A DNA stretch of 36,568 nt. Source: Choanephora cucurbitarum. Its lineage: Eukaryota; Mucoromycota; Mucoromycetes; Mucorales; Choanephoraceae. How positions within the stretch are numbered: the stretch's first letter is position 1; each line of letters starts with the position of its first letter. Made by a program: the position numbers and the translations under genes. The stretch is taken from positions 1-36,568 of the forward strand of contig JAIWNI010000171.1 in NCBI GenBank assembly GCA_025331435.1. Direction: 5' to 3'. This document shows, one piece after another, positions 1-11,886 of this stretch. The notes under the pieces are model-generated. The model saw only the letters and a program-made list of their open reading frames with translations, searched no databases and had not been told where the DNA came from.

Positions 1-836
1 ATATTTAGTGAAAGCAGAAATATTATATAGAGTTGTGTACCTGTGTTTCTCTGTTCAAGGGGCTCAAAACCAATTAGCAAAGTCTTTGCCTTCCAGTCTT
101 CGTCGATAAAGTGAGCTACAACGCCTATGTAGTCACTTGCGCCGTTCTTCACAGAGCTTGACCAAGTGTCAATGGTGAATTAGACTTTCTCTTGCTTGGA
201 AAGCCACTCAACGATGGTAGGAAACAATGCTTCGAACTCCCCCAAGGCCTTGTCCCTGATCGTGTTGGCTGAAGGAAGCTGAACTGTTGCTTCGTTGGGT
301 GCGCGGAAAGCCATGGTTATCAGCTGTTGCAATTCAGGGGCATCAACGATGGTGAATGGCAAGTTGTTTTGTACAACAAATTCCATGGTTGCATGGGCAA
401 TGCTTTGCTTGTTTACTGAGACTTGAGCGTTGCTGTTCGACTGAAGAGCTGTCAAACATAGTTAAATTCGATGATCCTCCTCACATATCTTTGTACATCA
501 CTTACCAGTTGATTCATTGACTGCATGCTTGGATGCCAAGTGGTGCAAAAGGCTCGAGGTAGCCCTGGCAACATAGGATCTTTGGCAAGTCTGACGGTCG
601 ACATTGCAGAAGGCTCTCTGCTTGTTAGCACTATGCACGCCGTATGAGTACTTGAATATCCAGCTGCCTGTTGCATTTTCGTTAATTGTACCAGGAGCTG
701 GGGCATCTAAGGGGAAACTGGCTTCGGATCCTTCATGAAGGTTAAATGCAGAGGTATCACGTCTTAAGCTGGTGATTGAAAAATCAGCATCAGACATTGA
801 TTCGTATTGAGATTGAGAGTTGTTTTGAGAAGTCAT
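1..836 (-). pseudogene. hAT-family transposase, N-terminal part, with nonsense codon
   Basis: Two exons are visible: 836-506, then a 57-base intron 505-449 (donor GTAAGTGATG, acceptor TTTGACAG), then 448 down to about 41. The splice preserves the frame (NEST|ALQSN). Exon 1 has a degraded BED-type zinc finger (residues about 55-100: FCNVDRQTC then SSLLHHLASKH). Exon 2 has the region following the BED finger in hAT transposases (FVVQNNLPFTIVDAPELQQL) and then FTIDTWSS, the conserved block that starts the catalytic domain. Directly before that block is an in-frame TAA (minus strand, 182-180) where relatives usually have Ser, so one base change explains it. Downstream the same frame stays open to a likely donor GTACAC at 40. 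The C-terminal catalytic part is beyond the window. A TATA box lies about 120 bases upstream. Function (known for the family): cut-and-paste transposition; this copy looks inactive. Confidence 0.8.
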
Positions 837-955
837 TTGAGGATAGATTTGTTATAATAAGAAGGAAAATCAAAATTTGCTTTATTGGATGTGAAGAGTT
901 AAGATAGAGAATCAAGACTCGAGAAAGAGCTATTATACAGCGACGAGCACACTTG

Positions 956-963
956 TATTTATA
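956..963 (-). promoter_or_regulatory. TATA box of the hAT transposase
   Basis: TATAAATA on the minus strand, about 120 bases upstream of the ATG at 836, in a spacer without ORFs. Assignment is by motif and position only. Confidence 0.45.
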
Positions 964-1163
964 GTGAATACATCTCTGCCGTCATTTCTTTATTCGTCTT
1001 AAACCTGACCTGTTTGTTTAAGCTGGATATAGCAAAGGTCTTTGATGACCTGTCATTATAAGTTTGCTTGTAGGGACTAATTGATTTTTTAAACAGTGTG
1101 ACACTCCATTGGCTGCCTTATAATCAATCAAACATGGAATACTTGATTTTTATTGGCAAATAT

Positions 1164-1254
1164 ATTTGATCGCATCAAACACCGCTCAAATAATGTCGGT
1201 GTTTGATGCGATCAAATTCAAGTCAAATAATGTCGGTGTTTGATGAGATCAAAT
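1164..1254. repeat. hAT subterminal inverted and direct repeats
   Basis: A perfect inverted repeat of 20 bases (1164-1183 with 1198-1217, 14-base loop; core TTTGATCGCATCAAACACC) is followed by a direct copy: 1186-1217 is repeated at 1223-1254 with one mismatch. TTTGAT/ATCAAA motifs go on to about 1290. Clusters of short motifs close to the ends are the usual transposase-binding zones of hAT elements, and the location between the presumed end (1301) and the transposase fits. Confidence 0.7.
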
Positions 1255-1301
1255 ATCAAACATATGGGCTATTTGATCAAATTGTTTGACTGCGATCCCT
1301 A

Positions 1302-4300
1302 GAATGTGTTAATATTTTCGGGTGTTTTGGAAGTTCAATTACAGTGGATCTAGCAAGGAGAAACCATCGCAATCATGAGGCTTTTATCTGCGAGCAGTAG
1401 TGATGTCTTCACAAAAAAGAGTGTAAAATAAACAACGAATTGAATATATTTTGGCAGTCTTATTAAAGACAATGAGCTAAGAAAAGTTGCTTTTGCTTTG
1501 TCAAACTCGCAGTAGTATCTGAATGCCGTCAAAACAAATTGTCTAACTGCTCTCATCTCATGTCAAGAAACATTCCAAACAGATTTAACACACAACTTTT
1601 CGATCATTTATTAGCGATGCTGCTATGCTGCAAAGGCATAAACCGGCATGGCTAAAGAGTCCGCTTCATCTTCTTAATCTTGATCAAAGTAATTCCATTA
1701 GACTTGTAACTTGTCTACAGTCTCTATTTACACTTTGATAGTGCATTAAAATCAATAAACATAATCTACATGTTTTTTGTTGGTTTATGATATAAAATTC
1801 TTTTTACATGATCAGATTTTTACCCATTTTTGTACCTTTCATCCAAAAAGTACACTAATCACTCTTCGAATAGCATTAGTCTTGCTTCAAAGGGCATGTA
1901 TTATCTTCAATTCATAATAACATACCTTTTATATTGATCACCAAACCTTTTCATTACTGAAAGATTCATGCAAGTTCAAGTGGTTAGTCTACTTTTACTT
2001 TTCTAGCCTCTTATCATTGGCGAGCACCACAGCGCACGGAGTGTATAATTTCTTGTGGATGAGTGTGTCAAAGGGAGTGAGTTCACACAGTTACTTACTG
2101 TGTATCCTAAAGTGAGCACCACAGTCAATTTCTTCAAAAGACTCAGTTGAAATCAGTGTATATACTCCATTTTAGTGGCACTGCACAGCTGAATTAGCAG
2201 ATGAGGAAAACAATCAAGCAAATCATAATGCTTGATATCTTCGGTTAAATTGTTTCCTTTCCAGTAACAATTATGGTTCAGGTATAGACGAACAAATCAG
2301 TTTTCATTAACTAAATGATTCCGACTGAGCAGGTTTTAATTATCCATATCGAGATCGATGGGATTCAGATCATATCTGGTATATATTATACTTCTTTAGG
2401 TCTGATATAATGTATTCTGATTTGTTAATTTAAGCAAATAGAAAAGCTTTATTTTTTATATAAATTGTAGATCCTTTAGGCTACTATATATGGACACCTC
2501 ATTAGCTTTGCTTCCGGTATTAGCCATGCCTCCAATCTAATCCGCTCTGTAGGTTTGATCACGTTTACCCGGGGGAAGAGAGGAGGCTTAGTTGGGTGCT
2601 TGCCATCGTTTGAGCATATTTTCAAAAAATCGTGGAATCAAATAACAACTCATTCGAGTTGTCCAAAAGCAAATAAAAAAGGACTTTGGTCAATTATTGT
2701 ATTCCAAGAAACAAGATGGGCTTACATTTGATAGGCTTAAGCTGGGATTGATTCACTTCCTATATGGAGTGCGTTGAATTGGTGATGGTAGACGTTTCAC
2801 CTTTTTTCGTAATACTTAACTACAGCGAGAGTTGTGAGCCATCCCAAAAGCAGCAGTAGAAAGCGTAAGAAAAATAGACCATAAGAGTGGAAGCGATGGA
2901 CCAGCCAAGCAAACTGAACAAAGGCTTCTGTAGAAAAAAAAAAGGCCAGGCGTGAATGCGGAAATAATTTTGCTACTTTCTTCCAAATAACTTGAAGCAA
3001 AGTAAACCACTTTAGTCAAGCCCAGTAAGTTTCGAACCTCAAGATTCTGGAATGTTGACATCATGCAGTACTTAGGATCAACATGATGTACCCAATGGGA
3101 GATGCATCGGTTGACGATGTTGAGAATCTTGAACACTTGAAGTCAAGTTTGGCAGAAAGAAGGACATGAGTAGCTATTCGAATGGTAGAAGTGAGAAAAA
3201 ATAATCACACAGCTTTGTTGATATAAAACATGAAGGTTACACTTGTTAGGGCGCTTAAGCGGTTCACTTGGTTCAAGATTGTGAAGCAACATGCGTGATG
3301 TCAAGATCAGTGGCATACCCAACTTGGAGAAAGCAAGTAAGAGTCTTGTACAACGATAATGAGCTTCTCAAAAGTGCAACCACAAGATATTTTGACAAGG
3401 ATGACAAAAAGGAGTAAAAGACAGGGTAGAGGTTAGAAGAAATGAGCAATAATGGGCAAGTAAACTAAAATGAAGGGAGAAAGGATGTTGATTGATTTTT
3501 GTTAACCCAAGTTGAAAGAAAGGTAATTCTTAACAAAGTTATGTAAAGACACTTACAGATGTTTAGTTGGCCTAAACAGTCATCACCATTTAGAAAGACA
3601 TGCTTTTGTGGATGAAGACAGCCTTTTGCAGTTAGGATAAAAGTCAGGAAACTAGATTTTGATGTTAACCAGAGTAAGCAGATGTATCCCAAGATTAATT
3701 GTAAGAGCCAAAGATGTACTACAGTAAAAGATTATGGATTTAGAATGTTTAGATAACAGTTGAGGTTGAACGAGGTTGCTCGCAGTATTATACTGTCTGT
3801 AATTAAGACAGACTAGAGCTTTCAAACGTTTTTAAATGAGATCTAAATAACCAATTCCATACAATATGCAATCAATTCAGCCACGAAAAGGATCATTCGA
3901 CAAGCAGATTAGAGACGAGCCAAAACATACGGTAGTTTTACTAAAGCAGAAGCAGCCTTCATTCTAGTTGACAACGTAGTATAACATTTTTGTTTTGAAA
4001 AAGAGAAAAAGCTATCAAAAATGAAGAAAAGCATGAGAATATAAAAAGGGCTCATCGTCATTTTGTCACAATTAACTACAGATGAGAACAGATTTTGGTC
4101 AATCACCAATTAACTTTCAACAGATATCGTCAGAAATAGCGAATGTCTTGGTTGTGCATGAACGGTGTCGTAATGGGTTTTAAAGAGAAAGGAAGAAAGG
4201 AGTGATGCTTTTTAAAGATGTCTTTTTCATAAATCCTATCTAACAATGATATTTAAAGAAAGAATAAGAAATGCAAGAGATGATACAAAACATAAAGTGC

Positions 4301-4618
4301 GTGGGACAACAACAACTGGTATGAGTGAGAAAATCATTAGTTCTGATTAAGAGTTTATCATAGCAGCTCGCTTATAGGTGAAAGGCAACTGTTTTTATTA
4401 TCAACCCAATAAAAGATGAATGAACTCGACAGTTGCTAAAAGTATAAACAACTAATAAAGAATCTAACGCTTCGGTATGTGATTATTTTGGAACGAACTT
4501 CTAGTGGTGCATAAAACCTTTTACTTGAATGATGAAAACGGCACAAGCAAGTCTGGAGTAAGGCAACTTCTATAAAGACTATACTTCCACATGCATTGTT
4601 TGATACGATCCATTGGAA
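1302..4618. other. gene-poor spacer
   Basis: No ORF here has recognisable domains or plausible splicing. The plus strand is noticeably purine-rich from roughly 2640 to 4400. A GC-richer patch at about 2510-2610 (TTTACCCGGGGGAAGAG) stands out from the AT-rich background but shows no tRNA or rRNA signature. Minus-strand ORFs at 2797-3136 read as low-information hydrophobic sequence and are not supported. Confidence 0.5.
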
Positions 4619-4623
4619 TGTTA

Positions 4624-5060
4624 TGTCGTGTTTGGCTTGTCTGAACATGAATTCCTTAAAGAATTGAAGTCTATATTTGTATATAAAGATCTACATCATA
4701 ATTGGATTAAGTAATCTGATCAACATTATGTCAGTCTTGAATGATCTCATAAGCAAGTGCTATGAATCTGGACTAAAGAAGATGATAAGCAATAAGTCTT
4801 GCTAAAGAAAGTAAAATGTCAAGATGTCATTAAAGGTGACACAAACTAGTATATGACATTATTCTCTTAAATATCCAGATTTAGTAAAGAGTAAAGACTA
4901 AAGGAAGTCAAAGACGTAATAGCAATAGTAGATAGCAATTGGTATAAATACTCTCATTTATTTTGTTCATAATAAAGGCATACGTAAAACAGTCTCAAAC
5001 TATTTACTATACTTGTTCCCATCAATATCTATATTCTATTTTCATACCTGAAATACCACA
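4624..5060 (+). mobile_element. solo LTR (437 bp), family A
   Basis: Starts TGTCGTGTTTGG and ends GAAATACCACA. It is flanked by a perfect 5-bp duplication TGTTA (4619-4623 and 5061-5065). It has the internal layout of an LTR: TATAAATA at 4943-4950 followed by AATAAA at 4971-4976. It aligns along its whole length with the solo LTR at 31648-32092; shared blocks include CTAAAGGAAGTCAAAGA, TATAAATACTCTCATT and AATAAAGGCATAC. No internal retrotransposon sequence adjoins it, so it is a solo LTR left by recombination between two LTRs. The full-length parent element is not in the window, so copia or gypsy type is unknown. Confidence 0.88.
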
Positions 5061-5065
5061 TGTTA

Positions 5066-6065
5066 TGATGTTTATTTGATCACTATCTTCCAAAGCAACG
5101 TTACATTTGGTATATTATTATTATCCATGCGATGATCAAAGTAGTGAATATAAGATTGAAGCTTGTAAATAAAAAGTTTTTTTGTTAATCGCCATAATAA
5201 TCAGTAAGATATAAGAAGCACTTACAAGAGTTTAGGTCCATTAAAATGGGACATACATTGGTGGAATGTTCGAATAAGTTGCTTGTTAACCGAAATGGTA
5301 ACACAAGGAGTTGTTCATTTTCTTCTAAACATACTTAAACCCATTTGATGAATGCAGTGACTGAAATCATTACTCTAATTGTTATATTGATAGTATTGTA
5401 GACTCTTTCGCTATTTGATAGACATAGATGTCGGTAAAGATGTGATGTGCATGGTATATCGAGTTAACCGAATGAAATAAACGTGTAGATGAAATATTTT
5501 TAGAGTCGACAATTTCTTTAATCAGTTACTCTTTTGATATACCTTGTTGTTTAACCCTTGGTAAATACTTATGCTGAAGATAAGATAAAAATAGTGATCA
5601 TCGAGATAAAGAATAAGGTTCGCGTTTGGTAAAAGTATGCTTCTACTTAGCCCAACTTTTCAACATTATCAGGATGTAGTAATTTGACAAATTGGCTGCA
5701 CATCGTGAACAAAGCAATACCTATTAGTGCATACTTTTACTCTGATAAATATGCTGCTTTAGAGGAAAATCTGGAACTGTAGATGTCGAAAGTTATGATA
5801 AAGAGAGAAAGAGAAAGGCTACTAATTTGAATCGATGTCCACATCTATAGTTTCAGTGACTGCTGATCTTCATTCCAACTGATTGTGTATATAAAATAAA
5901 AAATCTGATTTTATTATGACCCCTTTTTCTCTTGTTCTTTACAAATCGTCTATAATAATAAGATACAAGACTATCATATTTTGCCAGCAATGATATGTTT
6001 ATTAGAGTAAATACGCGTACGTTATCTTTTACAAAGATAGTTTACAGCTATAAGTATTTACACTT
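5066..6065. other. gene-poor spacer
   Basis: AT-rich sequence between the solo LTR and the end of the Tnp2 pseudogene. No ORF, intron pair, RNA gene or repeat unit could be supported. Confidence 0.5.
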
Positions 6066-9000
6066 TTACATGTTCCCAAGCTCACCCTTCTTCAAGTTGT
6101 CTATTTTTTTGTGATACATAGCATCTGGCCAGATCAATCTATGCTGCAATATGTTCTCATTGTACCTGACAAATCCTACGATATTGGTGATATCTTCAAC
6201 ACCGCACACCATGTACTTTTAGTGAGGTGAGTCCTCGGAAAAAGAGTGATACTTGGAACGTCATATTCATCTAATGTACTGCTTTCGACAACAGAGATCA
6301 AAGCAAGAAACTTGGAAGAGCCGTGATACGAATGGATAAAATACGTGATCACCTCACCAACATACCAAGATGCACAATTTCTATTGATATCAGGGATGTT
6401 GAGTATGATAGGATAATAATCTGTTTTTGTGACCAAAACTTACTGTCCAGATTCCATAGCTAAAAATACGACTAGAGTATTTGCCCTTTTCAAAAGTTTT
6501 TTATACGACCTGTAGTATCTCGACTGATATACGAGTCCATTGGAAAGCATTCGAGCAGCCAATTTAATTTCCTTGATGTCTGAACTTCGGACCCTGATCA
6601 TACATCTATTATAGTGTCGTCTCAAAGCCAACACAAACTTGTTCAATGGTACACCAAAGAGATTGGTATCAACATCAAGATTTTGCACTTTGAACTTCGA
6701 CCAGAGCTGAGGCATATCACCAGTATAGTCCCCAGGGTAGTCTAAGAAGTCATCGTGCGCACCCAAGGAAGACGGAAGCATGCTATCGTACAGTTGCTGT
6801 GATTGAAGTTCCTTGAAGTAGTTTAGCCGCCTAAGAATATTATCTGTCTCCCTTTTCAGGCATGGACTTCGACTTGCTAAGGTTGCTGTATTTTTGGATC
6901 GTTTTTTCTAAAGATCGGCATGAATAGTACCTCAAAGATCCTTGCTATCTAATTAGCGACGACATATGAAAGGTAGCGAAGTGGTTGCTCGTTGTCCGGA
7001 CGCGATGGTTCAATCTACGCAAGGTGATTTCATTGTTTAGAAAGGTTGCCCATGCTTGTAGAAACCTAACGATTTTATTTGTTAGACGTTTGAAGTCCAA
7101 TATATATGCTTTAGGTAACAGTATACCTGTCCATGTCATCCAAATCGGTTTCCGTAACTGCTCTTTTGAAGGCTATAGAGACTGCATTCACGAGGTTCAT
7201 CAAAGCTACTTTTGCACGGCGATATCTCAAATGAGGTACCACTATGGTAGGTACCACATACAAAAGGAAATCTTGCCAGTCGACAGCCCTATAGTAACCG
7301 GTGCGTTTGTCAAAGGAGTAGTTGAAAGCACCTGGGCAAGTAGGTTTACTAGCGGCAATCCAATCACCAAGCTTCTTCATAAAATCGTTTGGCCTAAATG
7401 ATGAAGACACTTGGAAGGGGTAATGATCGACGTTTGCGGCTTGAAACCAGTCGCTAGTTTTGGGGTCCAACAACTTGTACACCATGTGGCCCATACCATG
7501 GCCAAGCATATGTAATTCATCGCCAAAGAAAAAGTAAGGATTGATGAATGTCTTTAAGTCTGTGAAGAGCTTGGGTACACCAGGCATGCCATGAGCCTAT
7601 ATTAATTGTGTTAATGTTATGTAGTAGAGATACAATTTATCGATTAGAACACCTACAAAGTCACCATTTTTTAGCTCCTCAAGTGTACGAAGAGGACCCA
7701 TCTTAGGATAGTATTTGCCTTTATTGGATACACCATACGGCTTATGACCCTTGACCTTGCAGATACGACATCCGTATGTCGCGGTATGTCCTGCTGCCAT
7801 CATCAACTCGGATATACCGGGAATGTCGCCAGTTATACCGAGAATAGCTACCCTGCCACGAAACAATTCTACACCTTCCTTTTTAATCACTAGCTTGTTG
7901 TCATACATTGCCTGAACTTCTTCGACTACTGGCTTCAAGAAAGAGATCAAGTTTTTTGGCTTTCCAGGGCAGACCGTTATCTGGATCATATTCTCATCCT
8001 TTGTTCTATATTGACGGAAAAGAAATAAGCTTATTTAAGAAAGACTATATTGATTACTTTAGTCATACCTATGCTCTGGATGAATGTTCATAACCAAGCA
8101 ATTGATGAGTACTTGATGGGCCTTCTGCATATTTTTAAGCTGATATCATCTACGAAAAGAACTAGACAGATAGTATTGGCATCAACTATCCCATCTTGTA
8201 ATAGCTTTTGGTAAGAATCACCAGAAAAGATGTCCCGATAGGTATTAATCTCATCCTGATTACGATCAAAAAAGTCATCCCTATAAGCTAGCATCTCGGC
8301 GTTGTTGTCATTTGCGTATAGCTCAGTCAATGCTTTGCCTACCGAGGTGTATGAGATTTGTCTAGTAGGAGCAAGATCTGGAATGGGCAAGGCAGGATCC
8401 CGTCTCGATATCATCTCTTGCTGCATCTATTTCGGCCTGGTTGTAGTAGCGGGGGGCTTTGCATGAAGGCACAGGAACAGGCCATGGTGGTGTTATCATT
8501 GGAGCCAAACAAGTAGCAACCATTGGGACAGATGTCGTGCTTGACTGTCGTACTTGTACTGCCTTGGACCATGCGGACGATATGTATCAGGAGATTGAAA
8601 GGTCTCATTGGCAAATGGACCTATAGTAAAATTAATAAGTAAGTGTGGATTTAATGCAAACTTAGTATTTGTACCTTGTTCAATGCGAGATAGAATGCGA
8701 CTGTTGATAACGTTGATCAACTTACGTTGATATTCCCTAGGTGTTTTGGCTTCATCCAAGACTTGCATCACGGTGATCCAGGCTGCTTTGGCTTCACTGA
8801 GTGGTTCAGAAGGTGTCCAGTTGTATGTTACAGGATCTAAGACAAGAAGGGTTAAGAAAAAAGCTTTGTATTAAAATGTTTATGCTATGTACTAGTTGAA
8901 TTGGCATCTTCATTAGTGACGGGCAGACTAACATCTACATCCATAGGTTCATCCGAAATATCAACTTCGCCAACATCGACATCAAATTTGGAGACATGTT

Positions 9001-9210
9001 TGTGTCTTCAGAAGCAACATCAGAATCTGATGCTACAGAATTAGTGGCGTTTCCTGAAGGGGTGGCTACAGTGTTAGCAGCCTGTATTTCCTCAGTTGCA
9101 GTGACAGCAGCATTGTATGTACATTGAGCTGACCTAATATGTGCTGTTAATTCCATTTGAGTGTTGGCATAGAAGCTGACACAGTTAGGACATTGATAAA
9201 CGGTGAACAT
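6066..9210 (-). pseudogene. Tnp2-type (CACTA-like) transposase, decayed, five introns visible
   Basis: Reads from an ATG at 9210. The N-terminus has a zinc-finger-like motif (YQCPNCVSFYAN then H and C), followed by an acidic linker. Next come the Tnp2 blocks HDICPNGCYLFG, RQISYTSVGKALTEL, GDIPGISELMMAAGHTATYG with CRICKVKGH, GDELHMLGHGMGHMVYKLL, VLALRRHYNRC and VYQSRYYRSYKKLL. The open sequence ends at a TAA at 6066. Introns with consensus borders: 8837-8892, 8621-8674, 8006-8068, 7597-7656 and 7066-7126 (54-63 bases, CTAAC-like branch points). Breaks: frame changes near 9000, 8550, 8440, 8090 and 6226, and an in-frame TAA at 6440-6442. The product would be a DDE-type transposase of the CACTA superfamily; the family call rests on motif resemblance, and the catalytic residues were not assigned. 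It is too broken to be active as read. The TIRs of the element were not found. Confidence 0.82.
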
Positions 9211-9346
9211 GTTAATAAAAAAGTTAAGGTAAGTTAAGTCAAGAAAAAAGTTTTAAAATTGGAGCTATGGATAAATTAACAGAAGTAAAAGTTGAAATGT
9301 ATAACAGAAAATAAACGAAACTTTTGTTCAAGATAAAGAGCAATTC

Positions 9347-9354
9347 TATTTATA
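9347..9354 (-). promoter_or_regulatory. TATA box of the Tnp2 pseudogene
   Basis: TATAAATA on the minus strand, about 140 bases upstream of the ATG at 9210, in the expected orientation. Confidence 0.45.
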
Positions 9355-10630
9355 CTTGAGGCCACTAGTTTACCGTTCGTTTGTTCCGGCTTACACATAA
9401 AGCGAGTAAGCGTTTGGAAAATACAAGGTATCTCAATATACGCATTCATATGGTATAGATAGTATTGTTTGTGTACTTTTTTTGTAGGTAAAGCTGAAGG
9501 TATAGTTTGTTTAGTTGATCAGTTTGTCAATCTTAATTTGTTTGTATTTTGAGATCAGCGATACACCCTCCCCTTTGTTTATTTTTATTTGTTTGTTAAC
9601 TTTACTGATTAGTGTAGAAAGTGCTTCGATTTGTGTTTGTACAGAGTAAGATAAACTTTATTTGTATGCCAAATAAAAGTGCGCGCTTAATTAGCTACTG
9701 CTTGTCAATAAGCATCTTGTTCATTTGCATTCAAGTTTAAGAGAGATGAAATGATTTGCCCTCGGACAACATAATACAGAGGATTAAATCCGTCAATAAA
9801 CAAGAAGACTGAATTGGTAATGCTGGTTGAATTGTTAAGAAAGGATACTTCTTGAACAACAATAGCTTCAGAGAGACTTCCAATCTTATCCTTTTCGGTG
9901 AGATATATGCGTCATGCGAATGATGCTTATTTATCACCACATGGTTTTTCATGCATTTTCAAATCAGTTTTAAAAAAATCTTCTCAAACGACTTGATCAC
10001 AAAACTCAGATTACTTTAGCCTTCAGATGAGGTGTTTTGGATATAATGGATTAGAATATCCAACTCGATATATTGCTTGAGTTAGTACAATGCGTGCCTG
10101 ATAAGGCTTTATGTTGGACAAACACTGTCTACCTTTGTGATTCACTTGAGGGTTTACTTTGAATCAACAAAAAACAAGATAATTTATAGACTCATAGTAA
10201 CAATTTCTAAAAACTTGATTTTATGCAATTGCTTTAAAATTGAACCTATAAAATAGATTATGTCTATTGACATAAGATAATACAAAGCCTAGATTTAAAT
10301 AAGAAAAATTTGCGCAACTTCAGCAATAATGTTTCTTCCGCTTTCTATTACTTCTAAAAATATTGGTAAATTATCTCAAAGACAATTACTAATGCTATCA
10401 TGAGCACAATATAGTCCTTTACGGAATGATGTATTTCACCAAACAATCCACTCGTACTAAATTTATGTACATCTTTTAGGCCATTGAAAGCGAAATTTCA
10501 TGCAGGTTGAGATGAGTTTTCACACATCATGCAACATTGGGGCTTTGAAAACATGATTCTAATATCAAGCCATGTGCTATTTCGAACGATCACCTATTTC
10601 GTTTTCTCACTGTCTCACTTGTATCTGTCC
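9355..10630. other. gene-poor spacer
   Basis: AT-rich, with T-tracts near 9475 and 9580. The short ORF at 9737-9952 (minus) has no supporting motif or splice sites. Nothing else recognisable. Confidence 0.5.
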
Positions 10631-10640
10631 TATATAAATA
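10631..10640 (+). promoter_or_regulatory. TATA box for the 10703 gene
   Basis: TATATAAATA, 63 bases upstream of the ATG at 10703. It is followed by a pyrimidine-rich leader (CATTCTTTTCATAACC), a usual arrangement for fungal promoters. Confidence 0.5.
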
Positions 10641-10702
10641 TTTGGTCTATAGCATCCAATTTCAAACTGTATCATTCTTTTCATAACCTTTTTTTAACAA
10701 TA

Positions 10703-11886
10703 ATGGCTTTGAGAGGCAATGATGCCATTGCTATCCGCTCAAGTTGTACAAGAACTGAGGATAAGGTAATTCTTTTGGAAGAGAAAATCCAAGATCTTCT
10801 TTCTGCTGTTGGCAACATTACTGACAAATTAGATCGTTGCGTTAGTGTCCTTACAAGTTTTGGTGTTGCCGAAGGTATATGTATTTATATCAATATACTA
10901 GCCTATAACTAAAGATTAATATCTTTATAGCCTTAATAGTACTGATACTAGTCATAACTTTGAAGAAGAAACAGTGTCGTCTGGTCTGCTTATTTTTCGC
11001 CCTAGCTTATCAAATAAATCCACAAATTCCAAAAACAATATCGACATGAAAGTAAAATACTTTGTTACACAGTGGTTGGGCGATAAAGTCGTCGTACAAG
11101 AAAGCGATCTCTCTTTTGTCCGCGAGGAAAAAGAAAGCAAGGTTGAAATGTATAAAATAATGCTACATCAGTTGTCCCGCATCCCCATCACCAAGATGAT
11201 TTTTGAGATTGAGAAGACAAAAAAAAATAGGAAAAAAATCACCTATACAAAAATCCCTTCAAAAATCAAAGAAAAAGCTCTATTATCTCTCCGTGCTTTG
11301 GCAGTTCAAAACAAAATCCCCACTACAAGGTGCCACAATTTCTGGTTGGAGAACTTGCTGCTTGCCTACCTCTACCACAACAAGGCAAGGCCTTCAAGGG
11401 CAAAGGTAGTATATCTAACATTTTGTAAACAATTGAACATAGTATTAATAAAATCAACTCTTTAGTCGCAGCCATCACAAACACCACTACCACTACAATC
11501 ACCACTACAATCACCACTGCAATCACCACTGCAATTACCACTACAATTACCACTGCAACCATTACTACTAAAATAACCACTGCAACCATCACTGCAACCA
11601 TCACTACAGTCACCACCATTACAATCACCACCACTACAGTCAAACGAAAGTTTGATGTTGGAAATCCAACAGTTGCGGCTGCAACTACAGCAACAACAAC
11701 AACAACAAGTGGCGAAAAGAAAACGAAGGTATTTGATTGCAATTCATTTACGATTGTCTCTAATGCTTTTTTTTTAAATAGAAAATGCAACCGTTGATAA
11801 ATTTTTCAATAAACAAGAAACTGGTTGATTTTGCATCGTACTCAAACAAGTGTATCTTTTGTTTTTTTAAAATGCAAATAATTTAA
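10703..11886 (+). pseudogene. unknown four-exon gene with coiled coil and Thr-rich repeat, frame disturbed
   Basis: Exon 1 10703-10874 encodes a coiled-coil-like N-terminus (TEDKVILLEEKIQDLLSAVG). Intron 1 is most naturally 10875-10930 (GTATAT...TTTATAG), but then the long exon 2 frame is one base out; an alternative acceptor just before 10974 would keep the frame. Exon 2, to 11405, is rich in Lys and Leu (KIKEKALLSLRALAVQNK). Intron 2 is 11406-11465. Exon 3 contains the tandem repeat at 11475-11640. In one frame it is Thr/Ile/Ala-rich and ends in basic sequence (VKRKFD, SGEKKTK); the frame phase-linked to exon 2 is instead Pro/Leu/Gln-rich and stops early. Intron 3 is 11729-11781 and the last exon runs to the TAA at 11884-11886. 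No known family is recognised. Either it is a pseudogene with one-base losses or the assembly has small errors. The consistent introns and TATA box make a real gene ancestry likely. Confidence 0.55.
11475..11640 (+). repeat. degenerate 12-bp tandem repeat (CCACTACAATCA)
   Basis: Runs of CACCACTACAAT and CACCACTGCAAT with point changes, inside exon 3 of the preceding gene. The period of 12 keeps the coding frame and gives a Thr-Thr-(Ala/Thr)-Ile type repeat in the plus frame that stays open. The Val-rich ORF on the other strand is its shadow. Confidence 0.75.

Larger units (their letters stand above)
1..1301 (-). mobile_element. hAT DNA transposon, 5' end (partial, runs off window)
   Basis: The minus strand begins at 1301 with TAGGGATCGCAGTC, which resembles the terminal inverted repeats of hAT elements (C/TAGGGATG-like). 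It continues through a dense subterminal zone of TTTGAT/ATCAAA motifs (1164-1290), a TATA box and then a BED-finger/hAT transposase. The other end lies outside the window, so neither the partner repeat nor the 8-bp target duplication typical of hAT (the candidate here would be the bases just right of 1301) can be checked. The boundary is an inference from the motif and its position; the family assignment rests on the transposase. Confidence 0.6.

Noticed and set aside
6985..7401. Plus-strand ORF of 138 codons
   Set aside because: Lies antisense to recognisable Tnp2 coding sequence and a spliced intron; its product has no motif.
11323..11790. Minus-strand Val-rich ORF of 155 codons
   Set aside because: It is the reverse reading of the CCACTACAATCA tandem repeat, so its composition follows from the repeat.
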